DNA of 64,000 nucleotides from Pseudoalteromonas arabiensis (GTDB lineage Bacteria > Pseudomonadota > Gammaproteobacteria > Enterobacterales > Alteromonadaceae): NCBI RefSeq assembly GCF_001550155.1, contig NZ_LRUF01000025.1, forward strand, positions 1-64,000. The letters are read 5' to 3'. How positions within the stretch are numbered: the first letter of the stretch is position 1; each line of letters begins with the position of its first letter. Of the stretch, positions 35,284 to 45,314 are shown piece by piece. Both the position numbers and the translations under genes were made by a program. The notes under the pieces were generated by a model. It did no database searches. It worked only from the letters and a program-made list of their open reading frames with translations, and was not told where the DNA came from.

Positions 35284-36918
35284 ATGCATGTGAAGTTTTC
35301 GCTGTCGCGTTGGCAGCTTTTAGCTTGGCTAATTGGCCTGCTGCTTGTTACACCTTTAGGCTTTTTGTTATTTGAATCTCTACAAGGGGATTCGGATGTA
35401 TTTCAGCACCTTTTCGATACGGTGCTGTGGGATTATACCCGTAATACGTTATTGCTCATTTTAGGAGTGGGGCTTTTAAGTTGTGTTATTGCGTTGCCGC
35501 TAGCTTGGTTAACGGCTTATTGTGACTTTCCTGGGCGAAAACAGTTTGAGTGGGCGTTAATGCTGCCCTTAGCAATGCCCACCTATTTAATTGCTTATGT
35601 TTACACTGACCTACTTGATTATGCGGGACCTGTGCAAATAGCCTTAAGAGAGTGGTTTGGTTGGCAATCACCGGATGACTACTGGTTTTTTGATATTCGC
35701 ACTTTAACTGGGGCGATCGTGATGATTGCGTTGGTGCTTTATCCTTATTTATTTCTGATTTTCAAAACGGCACTTCGAGAGCAGTCGTTTAAATTAGTAC
35801 AAGCAAGTCAGCTTATGGGGCTTTCGCCAATACAAAGCTTTTTAAGGGTGAGCTTACCGCTTGGACGCGGTGCGATTGTCGCGGGTATTACCTTGATCAG
35901 TATGGAAGCGATGGCTGACTTTGCTACAGTTAACTATTTTGCCGTGAGCACACTCACGACCGCTGTTTACGATACGTGGCTTGGTTATTACTCTTTAACC
36001 GCTGCAGCGAAAATTTCGGGTATTATGCTGCTCATTTTATTTTTAACTATCATGGTTGAGCGCTTTAGCCGTCGCAATCAAGCCGTGTATGAGCGCCAAT
36101 CTAGTGTTAATAGCGCAACACTTTATCGCTTAAAAGGCGGTGCTGCATGGGCTGCAAGCTTAGCTTGCACAGTCGTACTGGTACTGGCTTTTATCTTGCC
36201 GGTTGGAGTGTTGGTTAAATACGCCGTTGTGTATGCCGATGAAGCATGGAATGGGGCATTTTTTAGTTACGCTTGGCAAAGTTTTAAAGTAGCGATTGTG
36301 GTGAGTCTAGTAACCATTTTACTGAGCTTACTGGTCTTGTTTTATCAGCGGATTGCTAAACACGCTTACCCTTTGCTCCCAGGCCGTTTAGCAAGTACTG
36401 GTTATGCTCTGCCTGGAACCGTGCTAGCCATCGCGGTATTGTTGCCTCTAACTCAATTAGATGATGCATTAAATAACTGGCTTGAGCCTTTTGGCTTATC
36501 GCCAGGGTTACTTTTGAGTGGCACTTTATTTGCGATGATATTTGCTTATGTAGTGCGGTTTTATGCGATTGCGCATGGGGCACTTGAAAGCAGCTTCTTA
36601 CGTATAAGCCCGTCGTTAGATATGGCAAGCCAATCAATGGGGAAGGGGCCATTGCAAACTTTGCGTAAAGTTCATTTACCCTTGTTAAAACGCGGCATTC
36701 TTACCGCAGGTTTGTTAGTCTTTATTGAATGCATGAAAGAGCTGCCCGCCGCATTATTATTAAGGCCATTTAACTTTGAAACACTGGCAACCCATGTGTT
36801 TCAGTATGTTAGTGATGAGCAGTTGGAGCTTGCCTCAATTTCAGCGTTATTGATTGTTTTAGTGGGGCTTATTCCTTTGTATTTCGTTAATCGTTCGATG
36901 GAGCAACATCACTCATGA
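35284..36918 (+). CDS. fbpB: Iron(III) ABC transporter permease (fused)
   Basis: This 544-residue inner-membrane protein has about twelve helices and is a tandem fusion of two permease halves, each with an EAA-type loop (EQSFKLVQASQLMGLSPIQS at about residue 165 and the SPSLDMASQSMGKGPLQT region at about 440). That is the FbpB/SfuB layout for ferric iron uptake. It overlaps fbpC by 4 bp. Confidence 0.92.
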   Translation: MHVKFSLSRWQLLAWLIGLLLVTPLGFLLFESLQGDSDVFQHLFDTVLWDYTRNTLLLILGVGLLSCVIALPLAWLTAYCDFPGRKQFEWALMLPLAMPTYLIAYVYTDLLDYAGPVQIALREWFGWQSPDDYWFFDIRTLTGAIVMIALVLYPYLFLIFKTALREQSFKLVQASQLMGLSPIQSFLRVSLPLGRGAIVAGITLISMEAMADFATVNYFAVSTLTTAVYDTWLGYYSLTAAAKISGIMLLILFLTIMVERFSRRNQAVYERQSSVNSATLYRLKGGAAWAASLACTVVLVLAFILPVGVLVKYAVVYADEAWNGAFFSYAWQSFKVAIVVSLVTILLSLLVLFYQRIAKHAYPLLPGRLASTGYALPGTVLAIAVLLPLTQLDDALNNWLEPFGLSPGLLLSGTLFAMIFAYVVRFYAIAHGALESSFLRISPSLDMASQSMGKGPLQTLRKVHLPLLKRGILTAGLLVFIECMKELPAALLLRPFNFETLATHVFQYVSDEQLELASISALLIVLVGLIPLYFVNRSMEQHHS

Positions 36919-37958
36919 GCCATTTAGTAATTAAAGACTTAGCTTATCAGTACAATGGCACTAAGGTTTTGAGTGGGTTAAGCCTCAATGTGAAGCAAGA
37001 CGAAATAGTGTGTTTATTAGGGGCCAGTGGCTGTGGCAAAACCACAACCCTAAAAGCAATCGCGGGAATTTTGCAGCCTGAGCAAGGCTACATGAGTATC
37101 GATTCTAATATTGTGAACGATAATGGGGTTTTTGTTGCACCCCAAAAGCGCAATATCGGCATGATGTTTCAAGATTATGCGTTATTTCCTCACCTAACAG
37201 TGAGTGACAATATTGCGTTTGGTCTCAACACGATGAGTAAAGAGCAAAAACGTGAGCGAGTGAACGAGATGCTCACTTTAGTTAAGCTTGATGGTTGTGC
37301 CAAGCGATATCCTCACCAGCTCTCAGGTGGCCAACAGCAACGAGTCGCGATTGCCCGTGCACTTGCTTATAAACCAAGTTTGTTACTTCTTGATGAGCCA
37401 TTTTCAAATATTGATACCCAAGTAAGGTTTGAGCTAATTGCCGATATTCGTCGGATTATCAAAGCGCAAAAAGTTTCTGCGGTATTTGTTACCCATTCAA
37501 AAGAAGAGGCGTTTGCCTTTGCTGACACACTTGCTGTTATGCATGGTGGAAAAATAGCCCAACAAGGCTCTGCTGAGCAGTTATTTAGCCAACCTAACTC
37601 AAAGGTGGTTGCAGAGTTTCTTGGTACGGGCATATACTTAACGGCAAAAGCATTAACCGCAACTGAATATGAGACGGTGTTCGGGGTTGTATCGTCAACC
37701 TATGCAGGTAACCATGATTGCGTACAAGGTCAAATTTATGTGCGCCCTCATCATATCCAGTTGTGTAAAGCAGAAAATGGCGATGCTCAAGGCTTAACTA
37801 TTTTGCAAAGACGTTTTATCGGCACGCGTTATGTGTACCGTATTAATATTGCAGGGCAGGAGCTCGAAGTGGCCGCGGAGCAAGACCACGTTTTCTCGGT
37901 CGAACAGCCAGTAAAAATAAAAATAATGCCGCACAGGGTCAATTTTTTTCGAGATTAA
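36915..37958 (+). CDS. fbpC: Iron(III) ABC transporter ATP-binding protein
   Basis: A 347-residue ATPase: Walker A GASGCGKTT, Q-loop FQDYALFPH, signature LSGGQQQR, Walker B LLLLDEPFS, and a C-terminal TOBE-like regulatory domain (about 250-347, YVRPHHIQLC). It starts inside the fbpB stop (ATGA), so translation is coupled. FbpC proteins carry a C-terminal regulatory iron site in some species; that was not verified here. Confidence 0.92.
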   Translation: MSHLVIKDLAYQYNGTKVLSGLSLNVKQDEIVCLLGASGCGKTTTLKAIAGILQPEQGYMSIDSNIVNDNGVFVAPQKRNIGMMFQDYALFPHLTVSDNIAFGLNTMSKEQKRERVNEMLTLVKLDGCAKRYPHQLSGGQQQRVAIARALAYKPSLLLLDEPFSNIDTQVRFELIADIRRIIKAQKVSAVFVTHSKEEAFAFADTLAVMHGGKIAQQGSAEQLFSQPNSKVVAEFLGTGIYLTAKALTATEYETVFGVVSSTYAGNHDCVQGQIYVRPHHIQLCKAENGDAQGLTILQRRFIGTRYVYRINIAGQELEVAAEQDHVFSVEQPVKIKIMPHRVNFFRD

Positions 37959-37994
37959 ACATGATGTGAAATCCTAAATTGTTGATTGTGTGCC

Positions 37995-38009
37995 TGATAA
38001 TGAATAGCT
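37995..38009. promoter_or_regulatory. Candidate Fur box upstream of the Dyp peroxidase
   Basis: TGATAATGAATAGCT has a perfect left half and 4 of 7 bases in the right half of the TGATAAT-N-ATTATCA Fur site. It lies 11 bases before the start codon of the peroxidase gene. Confidence 0.45.
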
Positions 38010-38020
38010 AAGGATTCACT

Positions 38021-38920
38021 ATGGCGCAAGCGCAATCTGGGATTTGTGCTGAAGCAAACTTACATGGTTTGCACCTGTTTTTTAACGTCTATGATGGCCA
38101 CGATGAGTCATTACGAAAAAAACTAAAGCGTGTAAATGTAATACAAGACGAATTTTCTGATCAGTTCTCTGAGGCTATGCTGTCTTGTGTTGTTGCTGTT
38201 GGGGCGCAATATTGGCCGCATATATTGCCTGAGTTTATTCCAAGTCAATTACAAAGCTTTCCAAATGTCACACACAGTGAACATGTTGTAAGCGCACAAC
38301 CGTTCGATTTATTTGTGCAAATTCGCTCTGACCGTGAAGACGTCAATCATTTATTTGCCCTGCAAATTTTAAAATTGTTTACACCGGATGTTGAGCTAGT
38401 GGAGCAAGTTCGTAACTTTCGCTTTTTAGATGGGCGAGATTTTAATGGTTTTATCTACGCCGGCGACACACCTCACGGTAGACAAAAACGCAGTACGGCA
38501 CTAGTCAATAAACCAGGGCATTTTGAAGATCAAGGTAGTTATATTCATGTGCAGCGGTTTGTCCACGATCTAACGGTGTGGCAGTACTTGTCTTTATCAG
38601 AGCAAGAGCAAATAATGGGGCGTACTCGCCTTGATAATACCTTAGTTGTGCCGGCAATTGAAACGAGCCATGCAGTGAGATCAGAGCTCAAAGATGAGCA
38701 TGGTCTGCCGCTATTACTCAATCAGAGTATGCCATTTGGCGACGTTCACAAACAGGGCATACTCATGGTGTCGTGTGCCGCACAAGGTGACTCATTTGAA
38801 CACGTACTGAAAAGTCGTTTAGGGCAGGGCGAGCATTATGATCATTGGCTTGATTTTACACAAGCTGATATGGGTTCGGCATTTTTCGCCCCGTCAGTGA
38901 ATTTTCTAAAGCAACTTTAA
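38021..38920 (+). CDS. Dyp-type heme peroxidase (YfeX-like)
   Basis: A 299-residue heme peroxidase of the DyP family resembling E. coli YfeX: the distal Asp in [11 protein letters not shown] (Asp137), [20 protein letters not shown], the probable proximal His in ETSHAVR (His217) and FFAPS near the end. The distal Arg of YfeX (in IVRQSLPYG) is replaced by Asn234 ([10 protein letters not shown]). It follows fbpC with a Fur-like site between and may work with iron or heme. Its 3' end overlaps argR by 4 bp. Confidence 0.88.
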   Translation: MAQAQSGICAEANLHGLHLFFNVYDGHDESLRKKLKRVNVIQDEFSDQFSEAMLSCVVAVGAQYWPHILPEFIPSQLQSFPNVTHSEHVVSAQPFDLFVQIRSDREDVNHLFALQILKLFTPDVELVEQVRNFRFLDGRDFNGFIYAGDTPHGRQKRSTALVNKPGHFEDQGSYIHVQRFVHDLTVWQYLSLSEQEQIMGRTRLDNTLVVPAIETSHAVRSELKDEHGLPLLLNQSMPFGDVHKQGILMVSCAAQGDSFEHVLKSRLGQGEHYDHWLDFTQADMGSAFFAPSVNFLKQL

Positions 38921-39384
38921 ACAGTATCGAATAAGGTGCGAACACGCTCAAGCGTAACATCAATTTCAGACACTTTTGCAGGGGCGATAAAAATAGTATC
39001 GTCACCTGCAATGGTTCCTAGCACACCGTCTGCTTTACCTAATGAATCAAGTAAACGTGCAATAAGCTGCGCAGCCCCTGGACTGGTGCGAATAATGATC
39101 ATCATTTCGTTATGCATAATGTCGATAACAAGTTGACGCAACGGGCTTTTCGCCGTTGGTACGCCCATTTCGGCCGGTAAGCAATACACCATTTCTTGTT
39201 TCGCGTTACGAGTACGAACCGCACCAAATTTACTCAACATGCGCGAGACTTTACTCTGGCTGATGTTATCAAAGCCTTGCTCTTTTAATGCATCTACAAT
39301 TTCACCTTGTGAGCCGAAGTTTTCTTCTTTTAATAACGATTTAAACGCTTTGATTAGTGCTTCTTGTTTATCTTGAGGTTGCAT
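38917..39384 (-). CDS. argR: Arginine repressor ArgR
   Basis: A 155-residue hexameric repressor: an N-terminal winged helix (about 5-75, [24 protein letters not shown]) and a C-terminal arginine-binding domain with [10 protein letters not shown]. It controls arginine synthesis with arginine as co-repressor. It is divergent from mdh, as in E. coli, and the spacer has an ARG-box-like site. Its end overlaps the Dyp gene by 4 bp. Confidence 0.96.
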   Translation of the reverse strand: MQPQDKQEALIKAFKSLLKEENFGSQGEIVDALKEQGFDNISQSKVSRMLSKFGAVRTRNAKQEMVYCLPAEMGVPTAKSPLRQLVIDIMHNEMMIIIRTSPGAAQLIARLLDSLGKADGVLGTIAGDDTIFIAPAKVSEIDVTLERVRTLFDTV

Positions 39385-39430
39385 GCTGTTGTATCTTTAT
39401 TCATAAAATGTGAAGTAATTCTACACAATT

Positions 39431-39446
39431 ATGCATACTTATGCAG
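39431..39446. promoter_or_regulatory. ARG-box-like operator in front of argR
   Basis: ATGCATACTTATGCAG resembles the ArgR site (TGnATA-N2-TATnCA type palindrome). It lies 47 bp upstream of the argR start, consistent with autoregulation. Confidence 0.5.
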
Positions 39447-39609
39447 TATTTGTTTGAATTTGTCGGCTAAATGAAGGCACTTTACAACATAGTTTACAAC
39501 TATGGTCGAAATTATATGCGAAATAAGCAGGATAAATTTGTTTTTAGTCGCTAATTTCATTATCTTTAGGGCCACAAGTATTTCCTACCTCAAATTACGG
39601 AGAATTCCA

Positions 39610-40545
39610 ATGAAAGTTGCTGTTTTAGGCGCAGCTGGCGGTATCGGCCAAGCATTGTCTTTATTATTAAAAACAAGTTTACCTGCAGGTTCTGAATTAT
39701 CGTTATACGATGTTGCCCCTGTTGTTCCTGGTGTAGCGGTTGATCTTTCTCACATCCCAACAGACGTTAAAGTTGAAGGCTTTGGTGCTGACGACCTAGA
39801 TGCAGCATTAGCTGGTTGTGATATCGTTCTTATCCCAGCGGGTATGCCACGTAAGCCGGGTATGGACCGTGCGGACCTTTTCAACGTAAACGCAGGTATC
39901 ATCAAAACATTAGCTGAAGGCATCGTAAGAAACTGCCCTAAAGCGTTAGTAGGTATCATCACTAACCCAGTTAACGGCACTGTGCCAATCGTTGCTGAAG
40001 TATTCAAAAAAGCGGGCACTTACGATGCGAATCGTGTATTCGGTATCACAACACTTGACGTGATCCGTTCAGAAGCATTTGTTGCTGAACTTAAAGGTTT
40101 AAGCGCTACAGACGTTAAAGTTCCAGTGATCGGTGGTCACTCAGGTACGACTATTCTTCCTCTTCTTTCTCAAGTTGAAGGTGTTACTTTCACTGACGAA
40201 GAAGTTGCAGCATTAACACCACGTATCCAAAATGCAGGTACTGAAGTTGTTAACGCTAAAGCGGGTGGCGGTTCAGCGACGCTTTCAATGGGTGCAGCCG
40301 CAGCGCGTTTTTGTATGTCTTTAGTTAAAGGCTTACAAGGTGAAGACGTTGTTGATTACGCATACGTTGCAGTTGAGAACGGTGACGCGGCATACTTCGC
40401 ACACCCAGTACGTTTAGGTAAAAACGGTGTTGAAGAAATCCTTTCTTACGGTGAATTAAGTGCTTTTGAAGAGCAAGCTAAGAACGATATGTTAGCGACA
40501 CTTAACAAAGACATCCAAGAAGGTGTTGATTTCATCAACGGCTAA
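39610..40545 (+). CDS. mdh: Malate dehydrogenase
   Basis: A 311-residue TCA-cycle enzyme that oxidises malate with [22 protein letters not shown] is the Rossmann start, the [14 protein letters not shown] loop carries substrate Arg residues, and the catalytic His lies in [13 protein letters not shown]. The start is set at the ATG at 39610 behind ACGGAG; an open extension of 36 codons upstream is not part of the family. Confidence 0.97.
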   Translation: MKVAVLGAAGGIGQALSLLLKTSLPAGSELSLYDVAPVVPGVAVDLSHIPTDVKVEGFGADDLDAALAGCDIVLIPAGMPRKPGMDRADLFNVNAGIIKTLAEGIVRNCPKALVGIITNPVNGTVPIVAEVFKKAGTYDANRVFGITTLDVIRSEAFVAELKGLSATDVKVPVIGGHSGTTILPLLSQVEGVTFTDEEVAALTPRIQNAGTEVVNAKAGGGSATLSMGAAAARFCMSLVKGLQGEDVVDYAYVAVENGDAAYFAHPVRLGKNGVEEILSYGELSAFEEQAKNDMLATLNKDIQEGVDFING

Positions 40546-40592
40546 TACCCAGATGAAAATGGGGGTATTCTCTAGTCGATGTCCTCAATAAT

Positions 40593-40620
40593 AAAAAAGC
40601 CTGCAATTGCAGGCTTTTTT
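40593..40620. terminator. Bidirectional terminator between mdh and ispB
   Basis: The near-perfect palindrome AAAAAAGCCTGCA / TGCAGGCTTTTTT serves both convergent genes. Confidence 0.9.
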
Positions 40621-40640
40621 GTGGCTCGAATAAATTGGGT

Positions 40641-41612
40641 TTAATGATCCCGCGCAACGGCGATGCGGGCTAAACTCTCAAGTGCTTGCTTGTACGGTGT
40701 ATCTGGTAAAAAAGCAATACAAGCAATCGCTTTGTCGGCTTCTTGTTCTGCTTTTTGCATCGCAAACTCAAGAGCTTTAGTATCAGCTAATGCCGTTAGA
40801 ATGCTCTCTAAGTGATCCATACCATTACCCAGCTCAATGGCTTCGCGTACTAGCTTAACTTGCTCTGGTGTGCCTTTTTGCATTGCGTAGATTAGCGGTA
40901 GGGTAGGTTTACCTTCAGCTAAATCATCACCAATATTCTTACCAAGTTGTGTGGCATCTGCATTGTAATCAAGCACATCATCAACAAGTTGGAAGGCGGT
41001 GCCTAAATGCATGCCGTATAAGTTTAATGCTTCAAGGGTTTGTTGATCTTGCTCAGTGATAATGGCGGCTAAACCGGTCGCTGCCTCAAATAATTTGGCA
41101 GTTTTACTATAAATAACCTGCATATAGCTTTGTTCTGTGGTGTCAGGGTCATTACAGTTCATTAATTGTAGTACTTCGCCTTCTGCGATGACATTCGTTG
41201 CATCTGCAAGTGTTTGCATAATAGGCATTTTACCTAGCCCAACCATTAACTGGAATGAACGAGTATAGATAAAGTCGCCTACTAATACGCTCGCTGCATT
41301 ACCAAACTCGGCATTAGCCGTGGGTGTTCCTCGGCGTAGGTTAGACTCATCTACTACATCATCATGTAGTAAGGTTGCGGTATGAATAAACTCTATGATG
41401 GTGGCAAGCGTAATGTGATCTTTACCCTCATAGCCTAATGCTTTTGCCGCTAAAATAGCTAACATAGGGCGTACACGTTTGCCGCCGCTGTTTACTATAT
41501 ATAAGCCAAGTTGGTTTACCAATGCGACATCTGAGCGCATTTGGGCGTGTATAAGTTGATTGACGTCATTCATTTCACTTTCGATTAACGTCTGGATAGC
41601 TTTTATATCCAT
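40641..41612 (-). CDS. ispB: Octaprenyl diphosphate synthase
   Basis: A 323-residue trans-prenyltransferase that builds the side chain of ubiquinone/menaquinone. The two Asp-rich motifs are DDVVDES (first) and DDVLDYN (second), and GGKRVRPML is the family start. It is divergent from rplU-rpmA, the usual arrangement. Confidence 0.95.
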   Translation of the reverse strand: MDIKAIQTLIESEMNDVNQLIHAQMRSDVALVNQLGLYIVNSGGKRVRPMLAILAAKALGYEGKDHITLATIIEFIHTATLLHDDVVDESNLRRGTPTANAEFGNAASVLVGDFIYTRSFQLMVGLGKMPIMQTLADATNVIAEGEVLQLMNCNDPDTTEQSYMQVIYSKTAKLFEAATGLAAIITEQDQQTLEALNLYGMHLGTAFQLVDDVLDYNADATQLGKNIGDDLAEGKPTLPLIYAMQKGTPEQVKLVREAIELGNGMDHLESILTALADTKALEFAMQKAEQEADKAIACIAFLPDTPYKQALESLARIAVARDH

Positions 41613-41931
41613 TGATCTCCGAGCCGATTTTTATGGGTATACGGGGCTGATTGTACATCAAAAATCGCACTTGCTCGATATTTTGTGACGATTCACCAAA
41701 AAAACACCTTAAAGTTTTTTATTTAGGGCAAAATTTGTGGAGTTAAGTTTATCACCTTGTTTAATAAGTAATCGGTATTACTACCTCGGTGACTCGGTTT
41801 TGTGACTGAAATTTAATTGTCACAAGATCGTAAAAAGCGCTTGGCAAGAGGCGTTTTTAGGATAAAATAAGGGAAAATATTGAATTGCTCTCAATGCAGC
41901 TATTTTTTATTCATTTTATCGAAAAAGAGGC

Positions 41932-41960
41932 TTGCTAGTTTTTGCGCATTAGCGTAAACT
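41932..41960 (+). promoter_or_regulatory. rplU-rpmA promoter
   Basis: TTGCTA (41932-41937) and TAAACT (41955-41960) are 17 bases apart. The following discriminator TCGCGCCC is GC-rich, which is typical of promoters repressed by ppGpp, as expected for ribosomal proteins. The rest of the 410-bp ispB-rplU spacer shows no gene. Confidence 0.55.
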
Positions 41961-42022
41961 TCGCGCCCTATTGAAGAATATTTTAGTTGCGTCGATTTGA
42001 GGGCGCACAGACGGAGTTAATT

Positions 42023-42334
42023 ATGTACGCGGTTTTCCAAAGTGGTGGTAAACAGCACCGTGTGACTGAAGGTCAAACAATTCGTCTTGAGAAATTAGAC
42101 GTTGAAACTGGTGCAGCAGTTGAATTTGATTCAGTACTTTTAGTTGCTGATGGTGAGAAAATCGAGATCGGTGTACCGTTCGTAAACGGTGGTAAAGTGA
42201 CAGCTGAGGTTGTTTCACACGGTCGCGGTGAGAAAGTGAAGATTGTTAAATTTAGACGTCGTAAGCATTCTCGTAAGCAAATGGGCCATCGTCAATGGTT
42301 CACTGAAGTTAAAATCACTGGCATTAGCGCTTAA
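42023..42334 (+). CDS. rplU: 50S ribosomal protein L21
   Basis: A 103-residue ribosomal protein that starts [14 protein letters not shown] and has the basic [15 protein letters not shown] segment that contacts 23S rRNA. The start at 42023 follows ACGGAG; the open frame upstream is leader. It is paired with rpmA 17 bp downstream. Confidence 0.98.
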   Translation: MYAVFQSGGKQHRVTEGQTIRLEKLDVETGAAVEFDSVLLVADGEKIEIGVPFVNGGKVTAEVVSHGRGEKVKIVKFRRRKHSRKQMGHRQWFTEVKITGISA

Positions 42335-42351
42335 TTTAGAGGTACTGAGAA

Positions 42352-42609
42352 ATGGCACATAAAAAAGCAGCTGGTAGTACTCGTAACGGTCGCGATTCAG
42401 AAAGCAAACGCCTAGGTGTTAAGCGTTTTGGTGGCGAATCAGTTCTAGCGGGCAGCATCATTGTTCGTCAACGTGGTACTCGTTTCCACGCTGGCGCTAA
42501 CGTAGGTATCGGTAAAGACCACACTATCTTCGCAAAAGCAGATGGTAAAGTTCAATTCGAACAGAAAGGTCCTTTAAACCGTAAATACGTAAATATCGTA
42601 GCTGAGTAA
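42352..42609 (+). CDS. rpmA: 50S ribosomal protein L27
   Basis: An 85-residue ribosomal protein with the flexible N-terminus [20 protein letters not shown] that reaches the peptidyl-transferase centre. There is no Firmicute-type cleavable leader. It is followed by a strong terminator. Confidence 0.98.
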   Translation: MAHKKAAGSTRNGRDSESKRLGVKRFGGESVLAGSIIVRQRGTRFHAGANVGIGKDHTIFAKADGKVQFEQKGPLNRKYVNIVAE

Positions 42610-42624
42610 TCATCTCGATATTTG

Positions 42625-42653
42625 AAAAACCCCGCCTTTGCGGGGTTTTTTGT
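42625..42653 (+). terminator. Terminator after rpmA
   Basis: Stem AAAACCCCGC / GCGGGGTTTT, loop CTTT, followed by T residues. Confidence 0.92.
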
Positions 42654-42666
42654 TTTAAGGCACTCG

Positions 42667-42718
42667 ATTATATAGCTAAGCATCTTCGGCACTGTACGAA
42701 GATGCTTAGCTATATAAT
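42667..42718. repeat. Perfect 22-bp inverted repeat between rpmA and obgE
   Basis: Arms at 42667-42688 and 42697-42718 are fully complementary, with the 8-base loop GCACTGTA. There is no T run, so it is not an ordinary terminator. A TATAAT box at 42725-42730 follows directly, so the hairpin overlaps the probable obgE promoter. Confidence 0.9.
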
Positions 42719-42760
42719 TAGGTGTATAATAGAGTTATTAATAAGCCAATCTTAAAGTGA

Positions 42761-43918
<1,158 letters not shown>

Positions 43919-43928
43919 AATTTTAAAT

Positions 43929-43956
43929 AAAAAAGGAGCTTTTGCTCCTTTTTTGT
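43929..43956 (+). terminator. Terminator after obgE
   Basis: Stem AAAAAAGGAGC / GCTCCTTTTTT with loop TTTT. Confidence 0.9.
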
Positions 43957-43984
43957 TATTAAGAAAAAAGTATTAGGATTTAAT

Positions 43985-44476
43985 GTGAAAATTTCAATGA
44001 TTGCTGCAATGGCAAATAACCGTATTATTGGCCAAGATAATCAAATGCCATGGCATTTACCTGCTGACTTACAACACTTTAAGCAAGTAACAATGGCTAA
44101 ACCTGTTATTATGGGCCGTAAAACATTTGAATCTATTGGCCGACCTTTACCAGGGCGTCAAAATATTATTATTAGCCGTAATGCGCAATATAAAGCTGAA
44201 GGCATTGAGGTTGTGACTTCGCCAGAAGCGGCGCTAGCCCTTGTAAAAGAAGAAGATGAAGTGATGATCATTGGTGGTGGAAACATCTATCAGCAATTTC
44301 TTGCTCAAGCTGAACGCCTATATTTAACCTTCATCGATTTGGATGTAGAAGGTGATACACAGTTCCCAGATTACGAAAATGTTGCTGATTGGACAATTGT
44401 AGAGCAAGAGCAGAAGCAACCAGATAACAAAAATCCTTATTCATATACCTTTGTTACCTTGTATAAAAATTCGTAA
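43985..44476 (+). CDS. folA: Dihydrofolate reductase
   Basis: A 163-residue enzyme that reduces dihydrofolate with NADPH. The N-terminus KISMIAAMANNRIIGQDNQM and the PWHLPADLQHFK helix (with the catalytic Asp27-equivalent) match type I DHFR, as do VIMGRKTFESIGRPLPGR and MIIGGGNIYQQF. The start is GTG and the terminator of obgE lies just upstream. Confidence 0.96.
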   Translation: MKISMIAAMANNRIIGQDNQMPWHLPADLQHFKQVTMAKPVIMGRKTFESIGRPLPGRQNIIISRNAQYKAEGIEVVTSPEAALALVKEEDEVMIIGGGNIYQQFLAQAERLYLTFIDLDVEGDTQFPDYENVADWTIVEQEQKQPDNKNPYSYTFVTLYKNS

Positions 44477-44555
44477 CATTATTGCGATGAATCAGATTGA
44501 TTGGTACAATAATAGTCAATCTTGGTAAGTAAAAAGTATTACATAAGGGCAAAAT

Positions 44556-44930
44556 ATGATAAAGCTACCAAATATGTTACTAGCTGCGGCGGTTGTTTCG
44601 GCTTCAGTTGCGTACACTGCACCCGTTAAAGCTAATGATCAACTAGCTGTTTCTATTTGTGAGTATATTGCTGCGGACGACAAAAGCCGTTTACGTGGTA
44701 AATTAAAAAGTTCACGTATTAAAATTCGTAACATCATTGATTCTGTAAAGTGTAATGGTAACAATATGCTTCGCCACGCGATTGAAAGCGGTGCAAATGA
44801 TACCGGCGAATACATTGTTAAAAACCTTTCTAAAAGCTCTTTAGAAGACGGTGCAGACCTTGCTTGGGCTGAATCTAATCATAGTGGCTCGCCTCTTATT
44901 GCAGTTATTAAAGAGCGCGCAGGACTTTAA
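44556..44930 (+). CDS. Small exported protein, DUF3718-like
   Basis: A 124-residue protein with a signal peptide (cleaved near VKA-ND, about residue 27). Two Cys (SICEYI and VKCNGN) could form a disulfide. The text resembles the DUF3718 family of small periplasmic proteins found in Alteromonadales; no function is known. It is a single gene with its own terminator. Confidence 0.75.
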   Translation: MIKLPNMLLAAAVVSASVAYTAPVKANDQLAVSICEYIAADDKSRLRGKLKSSRIKIRNIIDSVKCNGNNMLRHAIESGANDTGEYIVKNLSKSSLEDGADLAWAESNHSGSPLIAVIKERAGL

Positions 44931-44958
44931 TTCTAAAAGTCTTAAAAGCAAGCGTTTG

Positions 44959-44985
44959 AAAAACCGCACATGTTGCGGTTTTTTT
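44959..44985 (+). terminator. Terminator after the DUF3718-like gene
   Basis: Stem AAAAACCGCA / TGCGGTTTTT with a five-base loop and a further T run. Confidence 0.88.
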
Positions 44986-44994
44986 GTGTCTGAG

Positions 44995-45207
44995 TGATAT
45001 CAATCCGCAATAATACTCAATCATTTTGAGGGATTGAACCTGCGCTACCTGCGTTAAAAAGTTCTTATTTACGACACGGCATGGATGCAGAAGGTAGAGC
45101 AATGCAGGAGCAATTGCCGAAAACAACTTAATAACGAAATTTTGCCTTGTTATCAATGAGGTTTTATTGCCTCAAAACAGACCACTTAATTAAGCGAATT
45201 GGTATCA
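44995..45207. mobile_element. Candidate MITE-like element
   Basis: A 213-bp non-coding segment is bounded by imperfect 14-bp inverted ends (TGATATCAATCCGC and the complement of GCGAATTGGTATCA, 12 of 14 matching). It fills most of the gap between two terminators. No open frame and no clear target duplication were seen. It looks like a dispersed intergenic element, but only one copy is in this window. Confidence 0.5.
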
Positions 45208-45255
45208 TTGCTGTTCGCGAGACATTTATCAAATATTCCTGATTTTACTTATAAA

Positions 45256-45289
45256 AAAAACCGTATTTGCTATGGCAAACACGGTTTTT
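45256..45289. terminator. Terminator of the chemoreceptor gene
   Basis: A 15-bp stem (AAAAACCGTATTTGC / GCAAACACGGTTTTT, loop TATG) with one mismatch lies 25 bp after the minus-strand stop codon. It can also act on the plus strand. Confidence 0.85.
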
Positions 45290-45314
45290 AGTAATCTAAA
45301 TTGTCAGTCGCAAT

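Noticed and set aside
41840..41870. Terminator-like hairpin (AAAAAGCGC...GGCGTTTTTA) in the ispB-rplU spacer
   Set aside because: The stem has mismatches next to the A/T runs, and no transcript is expected to end there because the flanking genes diverge.
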